Source: an uncultured Treponema sp. (lineage in GTDB: Bacteria; Spirochaetota; Spirochaetia; Treponematales; Treponemataceae). Taken from it: a stretch of DNA of 32,444 nt. Of the stretch, positions 24,736-32,444 are shown one piece after another; the stretch's first letter is position 1, and each line of letters begins with the position of its first letter. The notes under the pieces were generated by a model. That model searched no databases. It saw only the letters and a list, made by a program, of their open reading frames with translations, and was not told where the DNA came from. The stretch covers positions 1 through 32,444 of the forward strand of contig CAMVSS010000009.1 in assembly GCA_947170195.1 (NCBI GenBank), given 5' to 3'. A program made the translations under genes and the position numbers.

Positions 24736-26043
24736 ATGAAATTAATTAGCACAAGAGATCCTGAAAATCGCGTGAGTTTTCAAAAGGCTGTCCTCGACTG
24801 CATGCCGGAGGATGGTGGATTGTACGTTCCGTCGGATTTTGCTGATTTGCGCCGATGGCTTTTGTACACCGATGAGAACACGACGTTCCAAAGCATCGCC
24901 GGAAGTCTTACGTCATCTTTAATAAAAGAAGAATTCTCTCCGATCATATCAGAAACGATTGCGACAAAGGCATTTCCGTTCGAGCCAAAAGTCCGTCAGC
25001 TTGACAACAATCTTTTTACGCTCGAACTTTTTCATACTCCGACCGGAAGTCATAAGGATTTCGGAATTTCTTTTCTTGTAAACTGTCTGGAAACAATTCT
25101 CACGATCAAGGGCGAGACGGCAACGTTTTTGGATGCGACCGTCGGTGAGCTTGGTGCAAGCCTTTCTCGCTGCATCCGTGGCAAAAAACATCTGAAAGCG
25201 GTGCTCATTTACCCGCGCGGATATGTTCGCGGCCTGAGCGAGGAAGATTTTGTCTGGAACGGCGGAAATGTCCTTCCGATTGAAGTCGATGGAAGTGAAT
25301 ATACCTGCCATGAAATCGTCCGTGAGATTTTTGCGAACCATGATTTTGTCGAAAGATATAATCTGACCGTGGCGAACACCGCCAACATCGGCCGGCTCCT
25401 TCCGCAGACTTTCTTTTACCCGTTTGCGTTCAGCCGCATAAAAAAATTGGTGAACGGCGATATCTATTACACAATGCCTGGCGGAAATTATTCAAATCTT
25501 GTGGCAGGCCTTTACAGCTGGCGTTTTGCCCTTCCTGTAAACGGATTTATATGCCCTTCGACCGACGAAATCAAAAACGACGTCCTCGGAAACTGCACGA
25601 TAATGGACAGCCTCGTTGATGTCAGAAATCGCGAGAAAGCAGATCCGGCAAGCCCTTCAAATCTTGAGCGGCTTGAGGAAATCTTCAACTCGAATTCAGC
25701 CATGCTCAAGCATTTTATCTACCCTGCAGATGTGAGCAATGCGCAGGCCGAGGATGCGACCCGCGAGCTGTTCATGAAATACAAGCTGTTTGCAAACCGC
25801 GCTACCGGAGCTTCCTACCATGCAGCCCTTCAGAAATCTTCCATGCTTAGCGAGGATGATTCCGCTCTCGTGCTAGTAATGAGAGATCATCCGGCGCTTA
25901 ACTCAGATTATATCCGCCATGCAATCGGCGAGGCTCCTGAAATGCCGGAAAGAATCAGCCAGGCACTCCGCCACAATGAACTGAAACGTCCGTATGTGAG
26001 CAGCGTGGCGGAAGTCCTTCTGACCATGGCAGATGAGTTTTAG
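24736..26043 (+). CDS. Threonine synthase-like PLP protein with diverged active-site motifs
   Basis: A 435-residue cytoplasmic protein that follows the long ThrC class along its length: N-terminal STRDPENRVSFQKAVLDCMP, LELFHTPTGSHKDFG with the PLP-binding Lys107, and IYPRGYVRG. Authentic ThrC makes threonine from O-phosphohomoserine. Several signatures differ from the E. coli-type protein: ATSGDTG reads ATVGELG (134-140), PSGNFG reads PGGNYS (248-253), the GTAHPA segment reads MRDHPA (382-387), and EPHAA reads ATGAS (356-360). PLP binding may persist, but catalysis on the usual substrate is doubtful. GAGAGAG precedes the ATG. I avoid the symbol thrC for that reason. Confidence 0.75.
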   Translation: MKLISTRDPENRVSFQKAVLDCMPEDGGLYVPSDFADLRRWLLYTDENTTFQSIAGSLTSSLIKEEFSPIISETIATKAFPFEPKVRQLDNNLFTLELFHTPTGSHKDFGISFLVNCLETILTIKGETATFLDATVGELGASLSRCIRGKKHLKAVLIYPRGYVRGLSEEDFVWNGGNVLPIEVDGSEYTCHEIVREIFANHDFVERYNLTVANTANIGRLLPQTFFYPFAFSRIKKLVNGDIYYTMPGGNYSNLVAGLYSWRFALPVNGFICPSTDEIKNDVLGNCTIMDSLVDVRNREKADPASPSNLERLEEIFNSNSAMLKHFIYPADVSNAQAEDATRELFMKYKLFANRATGASYHAALQKSSMLSEDDSALVLVMRDHPALNSDYIRHAIGEAPEMPERISQALRHNELKRPYVSSVAEVLLTMADEF

Positions 26044-26200
26044 AGGAGAAGCCTCTCCCCGTGGAGATGGTCGCCGTTAGGTGACTCTCGGTAAAGACTA
26101 TGCCCAAATCTGGAGGCTCCTAAAGAATCGGGGTCCCTCCTATAAAAACTCCGCGTTTGCGCCATAGCGTGGCGTTGCACGGAGGCAATGAATATGCAAG
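26044..26200. ncRNA. Candidate structured RNA or repeat element, strand uncertain
   Basis: This G+C-rich stretch begins one base after the preceding stop codon and has no credible gene. It can form three local stems: CCTCTCC/GGAGAtGG with a CCGT loop (26052-26070), GGTCGCC/GGTGACT with a GTTA loop (26069-26086, two G-T pairs, competing with the first stem at 26069-26070), and CTCCG/CGGAG (26149-26184) enclosing CGCCA/TGGCG (26160-26174). CCCCG (26057-26061) could also close with CGGGG (26129-26133). It does not match the conserved cores of TPP, SAM, FMN, cobalamin, lysine, glycine or purine riboswitches, nor tmRNA, SRP or RNase P cores as I know them. It could be a small RNA, a 3' UTR structure or a multi-copy repeat. 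Confidence 0.35.
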
Positions 26201-26264
26201 TTTTTGCTAACGGAAAAAACTTGGCCGTGATAAAAAATACATCAGTGTAATTTTTATCACGGCC
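26197..26264 (-). terminator. Strong terminator of the minus-strand glucan operon
   Basis: GGCCGTGATAAAAA (26223-26236) and TTTTTATCACGGCC (26251-26264) form a perfect 14-bp stem. On the minus strand it is followed by six T (26219-26214). An alternative inverted repeat CAAGTTTTT/AAAAACTTG (26197-26223) overlaps it. It lies 25 bases past the stop codon of the GH13 gene and may also stop plus-strand transcripts. Confidence 0.85.
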
Positions 26265-26289
26265 TGCTAATTTCGCCTGTAGCGTCCGC

Positions 26290-29200
26290 TTATTTTTTCT
26301 TTCCCTCAACAAGCTTTACGAATTCCGCGCACTTGTATTCGGCTTTTTTCTGCGCCGCATTCAATTTCTTGAAGAGCGAGTCGATTGTCGCCTGCTTTGC
26401 GTCTTTTGCGTCCAGCGAGAGAATAGACTTGTAAAGCGCGAGGCTTGCTTCCATCTTTTCCTTGTTGAACCATTTTATGCCGTCATATTCGTTTGCACCA
26501 GCCAGAAGCCAAGCGTCATTTGATTCCGCGAGCTTTTGTGCGACGAGAAGCAAGTCTTCTTTTGTGGATTTTTCTGTGAGGTGCGGCTGTTCTCCTTCGG
26601 TAAGCGCAAATGCTCGGTCGAAGAAGCTGTATGAGGCCATGTCTCCGATTTTTGTGTTTCCCGTGAATTCCGCGATTTTTCGTTGCAAACTCCACTTACG
26701 TGCGAAACCTGCTTTTGCCAGCGGCTCAAGCGCAGCGAATATGTAGAGATAAATATCGTCGAGCATGACTTTTGTGCCTTTCTTTGCTGCGAATGCAAGC
26801 GTTTTCGGAGGCGCGATTTTAGTGAATTTCGGAACGATTTTTTCAAGCTCGGCAAGGCGTTTTTCGAGTTTGACAAGCTCCGGTGAAGAGAGTTTCTTCG
26901 CTTTTGGAGCAACTTTTGTAGCTTTTGCTGATTTCGCGCCTTTCTTTGCTTTTGAAGAAGGAATTGCGTTTGCTTTCAGTTCTTCTTCTGCAGAAAGCTT
27001 TGATGTTTCTTCCTCTATCCGCTGCTTTATCGTGGCGATTTCTTTTGCGATTCTTGCTTTTTCTTCTTCGATGAACTCAACTTCAGCAAATTCGTTTGCG
27101 ACGGTGTAGAAATATTCGAGCGGAGAAGAAATGAGCTTTTTGAGCTGAGCGGCAGTTGCCTTTTTCAAGCCAGCCTCTTTCAACTCTTTTGTGCTCATGC
27201 GGAGCGTGCCCAAAGATGTGCAAAACTCGTTTCCGATTACATTCTGGAATGCCTGATACAATTTCTTGTAGTGAAGTTCCTGCCATGCGGTGTGAAGGTC
27301 AGGAGTTCCCTTTCCGTTCAAGAAGTCGTGGAGTTCTTTGAGTGAGCCGTCGACATCTTTTTCCTGGCGGATATCCATGAAAATCTGTGTTTCAAAGCCG
27401 TTCAATGCGATGAACATACCCTGATCGCAGATGTCCTTTGATTTTCGGATGTACCAGAGGTTGCTTCTGTCTTCTCGGAAAATCATGTAGAAGTCTTCTT
27501 CGCCCCAAAGACCTAAGCCTTCTGAAATCGAGCGGGTGACGAGTTTTTTGTCGTTTTCGCCGCTTCCTGTTTTGACTGCGTATTCACAAGACTGCTTGAT
27601 CCAGCCTGAAGCGCGCTCATATTTGTTGTTGTAGAAGACAACGCTGTATTCTGAGCCGCATCGGTTTGAATATGCAAAGACATTTTCGTTTACGCTGCCG
27701 TTGTTCCACACGTCATAGAACAAGAAATCTTCAACGCCTGCAAAGAGATAGCGTTTTTTGAGAAGAGGGAAAATCTCGCGCTTGTGGCGGTCGATGAGAT
27801 ACTGGTCAGGAACTTCGTCGCGATAAGCACGGGTGTATTCCATGCCGTATTTTTCTTCAAAGCCTTCGATCTGACCGTGACCGAACATCGGCAAGCCAGG
27901 CATTGTTGCCATAAGTGTACAAACACCGAAATATTTGTCGCCTTTTCCGAACTGAGCGACTGCCGTTTCTTCGTCAGGGTTGTTCATGAAGTTGACATAA
28001 CGCTTCAAAATCTGCGGGTCGAAGTTGATTGTATTTTTGACCGTCTGGCGGTATTTGTAGTTTTCTTCTTTTTTGAGCATGTTCATGAATGCAGAGTTGT
28101 AGACACGGTGCATTCCGAGAGTGCGCGTAAAGTAGCCTTCCATCATCCAGAAAGCTTCGGCAAGAAGAAGCGTATCAGGCACTTCTTTTGCAACGCGGTC
28201 AACGACTTCACGCCAGAATTCGTTCGGAATCCGGTCTTCAAACTGCTGTGCCGTGAGCGCGAATTCTGAACGGGTTGCAATATCGCCGCCTTTTCCCGGC
28301 TCCGGATACCACAATCGCTTGATGTGCTTTTTTGCCAGAACCATTGCCGCATCGAATCGGATAATCGGGAAGTTTCGGGCTACATGCAGGATTTTCTGCA
28401 TGACTTCTTCGCGAGCAACAGGATTCAAAAAGTCAATCTGAGCCGTATCGTTCCACGGCATGCCTGTGCCGTCGTTTCCATGATAGATGTATCGCGTGTC
28501 GCCCGTGGCTGTATCGACGCGCTTAAAACAGACAGCACAGTCGTTTTTGGAGTAGTAGTGGTCTTCGAGGTAGATTGCAACACGGCTGTCGTGGCTTAAG
28601 TTTACGCCGTTATAAGTGTACTGCGGGAACGGATTGTCGCGCCGCTGAACGAATAAATCAGGCTTTTCAACGACCCATCGTGCGTCCATACCTGTGTGAT
28701 TCGGAACCATGTCACTTGCAAGGCGGATACCTCGCTGCCACAAGCGGGTGCGCAGGTTTGAAAGGGCATCCCAGCCGCCCAAATTCCATGCAATTTCGTA
28801 GTCATCGAGAGAATACGCCGAAGCCGCAGCCTCCGGGTTTCCGCAAATCTGCTTGATTGTACGGCTTGCAGGGCTTCGCTCCCAGAGACCGATGAGCCAC
28901 AATCCGGTAAAGCCTTCGTCACGGAGCAAATCAAGCTCTTCATCAGGAATCTGGTCGAGACGGTTGATTTCGCGGTTGTATTTTTTTGAAAGCTGGTAGA
29001 GCCAGACAAGAACGGTTTTTGCCATGAGGACGACCCGCGGCATCCATTCTTTGTCGGCAGAAAAACGTTCGTATTCGCGCATGAGATAGTCGTAGTTCGG
29101 AGGAGACATGTCGGGACTGCCTCCGTTCGTCGGGTGCCATGCAGGCTTCCATTCTTCTGAGAGCAAATCCATTCCGCTGAAAAGCCGCTTTAGCCAGTAA

Positions 29201-29943
29201 TCTTCTCCCTCGCCATCGCCAGGAACGAGCAGATCTGCCCAATGAACGCGCACGTAATCCAGCTGCTGCTGAATGTTGTCCGGCGCATATAAAACCGGTT
29301 CTCGCAGGAATGAAATCAAATCGTGGCCGAAAGTGCCCCAGTACGGCAATTTTTTGAAATAGGCCTGAATCTTCTTCCAGGAGTCGTTCCAGACCGCGTT
29401 TTTGGAGAGATTGTCGTCGTTGAACAGTGGCTTGAACGGTTTGAATGCCGGGTTTTCGTTCGCCAGATGAAGCATGATGATTTCTTCGAGAGTCTGCTCC
29501 CTGTTCGTGCGCACGCGACCCGTTTTTCGTTCGGTCAGCTCCGTGTTGAGGTACTCTTCGATGGAGCACTGCCCCTGATATACTGCGACCGGCGGGAATT
29601 CCTCGCAAAACTGAACGAGCATTTTTTCAATCTCAGCTTTTCCGAATGTGTTTTCAAGCTCCGAAAGCAAATCCTTGAAAGCCGTCTGAAATTTCTGGCG
29701 GCGGTAAATGTAACAGGCAAGATGGAAGATTTCATCGAGAAGTCCCATCGCATTGAGCGTTCCCGCGCTAATCTGTACTGCATTATTCTTCTTGAGATAT
29801 TGATTTAATTTTTCCGCAAAAGTTCTGACGGCACCGATATTTGCCAGAATGACATTTCCTGAAGATGCGTAGAGTGATTTAGAAAAGCCACACGCATCTC
29901 TGACACTTTTTGATACATGAAACTCGTTAAAAGAATACATCAT
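26290..29943 (-). CDS. Large cytoplasmic GH13 (alpha-amylase family) protein
   Basis: A 1217-residue alpha-glucan enzyme with no signal peptide, so probably cytoplasmic. An uncharacterised helical N-terminal region (about 1-320) precedes the (beta/alpha)8 barrel (about 330-760). GH13 region I is DMVPNHT (411-417). Region II is IRFDAAMVLAKKH with nucleophile Asp531. Region III is LLAEAFW with acid/base Glu596. Region IV appears as MNNPDEE, keeping the transition-state Asp657 but with Pro in place of the usual His. The C-terminal part has a Lys/Ala/Glu-rich coiled-coil-like insert (about 955-1040) and a helical tail. Its ATG overlaps the malQ stop (ATGA, 29943-29940), so the pair is translationally coupled. 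It probably hydrolyses or rearranges glycogen or maltodextrin; exact specificity cannot be stated. Confidence 0.82.
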   Translation of the reverse strand: MMYSFNEFHVSKSVRDACGFSKSLYASSGNVILANIGAVRTFAEKLNQYLKKNNAVQISAGTLNAMGLLDEIFHLACYIYRRQKFQTAFKDLLSELENTFGKAEIEKMLVQFCEEFPPVAVYQGQCSIEEYLNTELTERKTGRVRTNREQTLEEIIMLHLANENPAFKPFKPLFNDDNLSKNAVWNDSWKKIQAYFKKLPYWGTFGHDLISFLREPVLYAPDNIQQQLDYVRVHWADLLVPGDGEGEDYWLKRLFSGMDLLSEEWKPAWHPTNGGSPDMSPPNYDYLMREYERFSADKEWMPRVVLMAKTVLVWLYQLSKKYNREINRLDQIPDEELDLLRDEGFTGLWLIGLWERSPASRTIKQICGNPEAAASAYSLDDYEIAWNLGGWDALSNLRTRLWQRGIRLASDMVPNHTGMDARWVVEKPDLFVQRRDNPFPQYTYNGVNLSHDSRVAIYLEDHYYSKNDCAVCFKRVDTATGDTRYIYHGNDGTGMPWNDTAQIDFLNPVAREEVMQKILHVARNFPIIRFDAAMVLAKKHIKRLWYPEPGKGGDIATRSEFALTAQQFEDRIPNEFWREVVDRVAKEVPDTLLLAEAFWMMEGYFTRTLGMHRVYNSAFMNMLKKEENYKYRQTVKNTINFDPQILKRYVNFMNNPDEETAVAQFGKGDKYFGVCTLMATMPGLPMFGHGQIEGFEEKYGMEYTRAYRDEVPDQYLIDRHKREIFPLLKKRYLFAGVEDFLFYDVWNNGSVNENVFAYSNRCGSEYSVVFYNNKYERASGWIKQSCEYAVKTGSGENDKKLVTRSISEGLGLWGEEDFYMIFREDRSNLWYIRKSKDICDQGMFIALNGFETQIFMDIRQEKDVDGSLKELHDFLNGKGTPDLHTAWQELHYKKLYQAFQNVIGNEFCTSLGTLRMSTKELKEAGLKKATAAQLKKLISSPLEYFYTVANEFAEVEFIEEEKARIAKEIATIKQRIEEETSKLSAEEELKANAIPSSKAKKGAKSAKATKVAPKAKKLSSPELVKLEKRLAELEKIVPKFTKIAPPKTLAFAAKKGTKVMLDDIYLYIFAALEPLAKAGFARKWSLQRKIAEFTGNTKIGDMASYSFFDRAFALTEGEQPHLTEKSTKEDLLLVAQKLAESNDAWLLAGANEYDGIKWFNKEKMEASLALYKSILSLDAKDAKQATIDSLFKKLNAAQKKAEYKCAEFVKLVEGKKK

Positions 29944-31994
29944 AAGTTTATTTTACCATGAATTTGAACAATCTTGCTTATATTATTGCATAATTTTTTG
30001 TTTTCGGAGAGCTTTTCTGCGGTAACGCCCATTCTCCAGGTCCAGTTAAACTTTGTTACCGTTCCAGGAATATTGATCCTTTCATCCGAAGCTTTTTTTG
30101 CATAATATTTTTTGTCGAGGTAGAGCCAGTCCTGAATCGGATTGATAAACCATGCGCCGTTCGTTTTTGCGCAGAGAGTCAGGAAATCAGAGGCTGTCTC
30201 CGGAGTGAATTCATCTCCTGTCTGATAAAGTTTTTTCGTCTCCCCGGTGATTTTTGTGTAGAGCGAGTTGAGTTCGGCACATTCCAGAGTTTCCATGGTT
30301 TCAAACCATTCCCTCATCGTGGATGAATCATGCACGCTCGTCGTTACTACGCTGTTTTTTGGGTAGGATTCAAAATCTTCAAAGGGCTGATTTTTTTCTT
30401 CCCATTTTTTGCACCATCGCACGACCTTAAGCCCCAGAATGGAGAATTTGCGGAGTATCTCATCCATGGACTGAATCCGAACCCCAAGATTTTCTCCGCA
30501 CGGAACCATGTTTACGGCAGGAACGAGAGATTTGAACAGCGCTTCGGCCTGATTCTTCCAAAGTTCCTCCTGCTTTGCGTTTGTCTTTTGAAATAGAGCG
30601 GAGAGTTTTTGGCGCTCGTCATCTGAAAGCGAAAACCAAGCCCGCGATTCACCATATTTATAGTACGGAACGAAAGAATTTTTCTTGATTTCGATGAGAG
30701 TCCTGTTTTTCCAATATGCTCTGAGCCGTCTGAAAATCTCTTCCTGAATCGATGAGTCGATGGCGAAAGCATCAAGATTGATTGAATTTATGTCGCTCTC
30801 GGTTTTTACATCCGGTTTGAAAAGCCAAAGTTCCTCCCGCCCGATTCTTTCGCACAAAATGGAAAGAATTTCACGGGTTCGTTCAGGATTTCCTACCAGC
30901 CGGACAAAATCTTCCGTCGGAATGTGAGGCTGACTGAGCCATCGTATTCGCTCCTTTGAGAATCCTTCCTTTTCGAGCGCGGAATGGCTGATCGGTGCGT
31001 ATGGTTCCGTGTGTCCCATTTCCGCCGTGCTCTCTCCGTCTGGAATCGTCCACAATCTGAAAAATCCGGGAATATGATCCAGTCGGTATGCCCCAAAAAA
31101 TTCTTGAGCCGTCAAAAGTCTCTGCTTCCACCACTCAAAGCCGTTTTTTTCTTGCTCCTTGAAGTTGTAGCACGGGAAACCCCAGTTCTGCCCGGTCGGA
31201 TTTTCTGAATCTGGAGGGGAGCCTGCCCTGAATTTATGCGTGAATACATCAGGTCTGGACCATACGTCGCAGCTGTCTTCATTCAGCAGAATAGGGATGT
31301 CCCCTTTGAGAATTATTCCGTCTCCGCGTACTTTCTCCGCAGATTTCTTCAGCTGAGCGAACGCTGTATATTGCAGCCAGGCATAGAACAAGTTTTGTGT
31401 GCGCATGGAGCTTGACTTCCAGAGGCGTTCTATCTCGTCCGCGGAAAGATTCTTGTCTTTTGTCTTCCATTCTTTCCAAGATGCCTGCATGTATTTATAT
31501 TTGAGAGTTTTATAGACACAGTAAGGAATAATCCAGAATGATTCTTGCTTTATGAAGCGTATCAGGTCTGTGCCAAGTGTATCGCTCTTTTCTTTTCCCG
31601 CAGAATAGACTGTCGTCATGAAAATTTTTCTCAGAAGCTGATTTTTTGCTTCCAGAATGAAGTCGTAGTCAAAGCGTTCGTCTTTTTTATGCGAGAGAAG
31701 TTCATCGTATGTTTTTTTGAATGCAGAATCGTTTTCGTAGCAGCCGTCAAATCCATCGACCTCAGAGACGTTTATATAGATCGGATGAAGTGCAAATGCG
31801 CTCAATGCGTCGTATGGAGAGCTTGAAGTTCCTGTGTCCAAAACGGGAAGAAGTTGAATTATCGAAAAGCCGCAGTTTTTTGCAAAATCAGAAAGTTCTA
31901 TGAGGGATGTGTATTCCCCGATGAAAGGGGAGTTTTCAGTTCGCACAGCTCCCAGGGGAACGGCGAATCCTGACCGATTCTTTTTTTCAAACAT
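29940..31994 (-). CDS. malQ: 4-alpha-glucanotransferase (GH77, amylomaltase)
   Basis: Transfers alpha-1,4-glucan segments between maltodextrins, releasing glucose. The 684-residue protein has GH77 landmarks: LLPVLDTGTSSSPYDALSAFA (48-68), LKGDIPI (229-235), the nucleophile region YRLDHIPGFFRLW with Asp306, the acid/base region PCGENLG with Glu501 (usual form AEDLG, here Asn for Asp at 502), and TTSVHDSSTMREW with Asp556. There is no signal peptide and no starch-binding module. It is first in the minus-strand operon with the GH13 gene. No clear Shine-Dalgarno sequence precedes the ATG, and a TATAAT lies only six bases from it. Confidence 0.92.
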   Translation of the reverse strand: MFEKKNRSGFAVPLGAVRTENSPFIGEYTSLIELSDFAKNCGFSIIQLLPVLDTGTSSSPYDALSAFALHPIYINVSEVDGFDGCYENDSAFKKTYDELLSHKKDERFDYDFILEAKNQLLRKIFMTTVYSAGKEKSDTLGTDLIRFIKQESFWIIPYCVYKTLKYKYMQASWKEWKTKDKNLSADEIERLWKSSSMRTQNLFYAWLQYTAFAQLKKSAEKVRGDGIILKGDIPILLNEDSCDVWSRPDVFTHKFRAGSPPDSENPTGQNWGFPCYNFKEQEKNGFEWWKQRLLTAQEFFGAYRLDHIPGFFRLWTIPDGESTAEMGHTEPYAPISHSALEKEGFSKERIRWLSQPHIPTEDFVRLVGNPERTREILSILCERIGREELWLFKPDVKTESDINSINLDAFAIDSSIQEEIFRRLRAYWKNRTLIEIKKNSFVPYYKYGESRAWFSLSDDERQKLSALFQKTNAKQEELWKNQAEALFKSLVPAVNMVPCGENLGVRIQSMDEILRKFSILGLKVVRWCKKWEEKNQPFEDFESYPKNSVVTTSVHDSSTMREWFETMETLECAELNSLYTKITGETKKLYQTGDEFTPETASDFLTLCAKTNGAWFINPIQDWLYLDKKYYAKKASDERINIPGTVTKFNWTWRMGVTAEKLSENKKLCNNISKIVQIHGKINL

Positions 31995-32000
31995 TCTTTG

Positions 32001-32006
32001 ATTATA
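32001..32006 (-). promoter_or_regulatory. Putative -10 box of the malQ operon
   Basis: On the minus strand a perfect TATAAT (32006-32001) ends six bases before the malQ ATG (31994). A start about seven bases downstream would coincide with the ATG itself, giving a leaderless message. No good -35 box is found 16-18 bases upstream, which weakens the call. Confidence 0.35.
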
Positions 32007-32047
32007 TCATAGTATTTTCATAAAAGCGAAAACTCGTGGAAGTTTTG

Positions 32048-32443
32048 CTATATACACCACCCATGTTTCCAGTGCCAGACGGGTTTTGCGAGCTTGTAGC
32101 TGAATGGTTGTTTTCTTTCGAAGTCGGGGAGCCATTCCGTGTCTGCGCACAAATCCTGATAGAAGAGATAGTCGAAGTCGTATGCCTCGATGAGGTCGCG
32201 CAGGTCTGCGTCTTCCGACGTGTTTACGAGCCTGTTTTCGATTGCGGAGAGAGCTTTTTTTCGTCGTGCAAGCTCATCGTCGCTGCCTTTGAACGGAACC
32301 GGCGTGTACTGGGACATCAGCGAGATGACAGCCTTGCCGTCCGCATTTCCCTTGAGCCATTCGAGCACGTCCGCCGTTTCGATGAATTTTCCCGGCAGAA
32401 AGAGGTGCCGCACGATGACGCCCTGAAGAATCTTTTCTTTTTT
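32048..32443 (-). CDS. PflX-like radical SAM protein, C-terminal part
   Basis: The frame enters from the right edge and ends at TAG (32050-32048), giving about 131 residues. The segment LQGVIVRHLFLPGKF followed by VISLMSQYTPVPF matches the C-terminal half of the PflX/COG1313 radical SAM group (consensus near 'RHLvLPG' and 'lMsQY.P'), putative activating or modifying enzymes. The CxxxCxxC cluster motif lies outside the window. The final YKLAKPVWHWKHGWCI is a variable tail. The gene ends 53 bases before the malQ start on the same strand, so the two could be linked, although a -10 box lies between them. Confidence 0.75.
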   Translation of the reverse strand, partial: KKEKILQGVIVRHLFLPGKFIETADVLEWLKGNADGKAVISLMSQYTPVPFKGSDDELARRKKALSAIENRLVNTSEDADLRDLIEAYDFDYLFYQDLCADTEWLPDFERKQPFSYKLAKPVWHWKHGWCI

Positions 32444-32444
32444 T

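Noticed and set aside
26040-26312. Minus-strand frame of 90 codons between the threonine-synthase-like and GH13 genes
   Set aside because: It runs through the terminator hairpins, lacks a ribosome binding site and is better explained by structured non-coding DNA.
1-32444. CRISPR arrays, tRNA, rRNA and tmRNA genes, prophage
   Set aside because: No regularly spaced direct repeats, no tRNA T-loop/anticodon pattern and no rRNA core sequences were seen; only an Rpn fragment and a possible miniature element hint at mobility.

Overview
The window looks like chromosomal DNA of a Treponema-type spirochaete, probably a gut or rumen, plant-polysaccharide-using species. This is inferred from gene content: many lipoprotein signal peptides with relaxed lipoboxes, several TRAP and ABC binding lipoproteins, an Rpn-type nuclease fragment, a DUF3943 outer-membrane protein, and a large secreted pectate lyase. 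No marker gene (rRNA, ribosomal protein) is present, so the assignment is not proven.

Layout. 1-218: tail of an Rpn/PD-(D/E)XK transposase-like gene, then about 400 bp of hairpin-rich non-coding DNA. 630-880: a free-standing 47-codon gene with its own promoter-like signal and terminator. 1055-3937: a multidomain pectate-lyase lipoprotein preceded by a perfect operator-like palindrome. 4154-8820: a complete branched-chain amino-acid-type ABC importer (livK, then a hairpin attenuator, then livHMGF). 8832-12024: a TRAP-binding-protein-like lipoprotein, a YesM/LytS-type histidine kinase and an AraC-type response regulator. 12134-14992: a TRAP transporter (dctP, attenuator hairpin, dctQ, dctM). 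15168-15905: membrane zinc peptidase of the YugP family, flanked by two related hairpin elements. 16216-17784: an orphan family-1 solute-binding lipoprotein ending in a very long hairpin. 18094-20646: a periplasmic-sensor GGDEF-EAL protein behind a near-consensus sigma-70 promoter. 20741-22003: fabF. 22073-23068 (minus): an orphan TRAP binding lipoprotein, divergent from a DUF3943 protein (23133-24722). 24736-26043: a divergent threonine-synthase-like protein. 26044-26289: structured non-coding DNA and a terminator. 26290-31994 (minus): a cytoplasmic glucan pair, malQ (GH77) and a 1217-residue GH13 protein, joined by an ATGA overlap. 32048-32443 (minus): C-terminal part of a PflX-like radical SAM protein.

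How it fits together. The most coherent unit runs from 4154 to 14992: an amino-acid ABC importer, a three-gene sensing module and a TRAP importer, all on one strand with short gaps. The sensing lipoprotein resembles the TRAP binding protein encoded just downstream but has lost the residues that hold the carboxylate ligand. This suggests a binding-protein-derived sensor feeding the kinase, which through the AraC-type regulator may control the TRAP genes and perhaps others. Both importers share a design in which the binding-protein gene is followed by a strong hairpin before the permease genes, which should give excess binding protein. The right end handles alpha-glucans in the cytoplasm.

Other points of interest are the motif erosion in the threonine-synthase homologue, the structured region after it, the duplicated hairpin element around the zinc peptidase, and three genes (22073-23068, 23133-24722 and malQ) whose predicted transcripts start within a few bases of the start codon.
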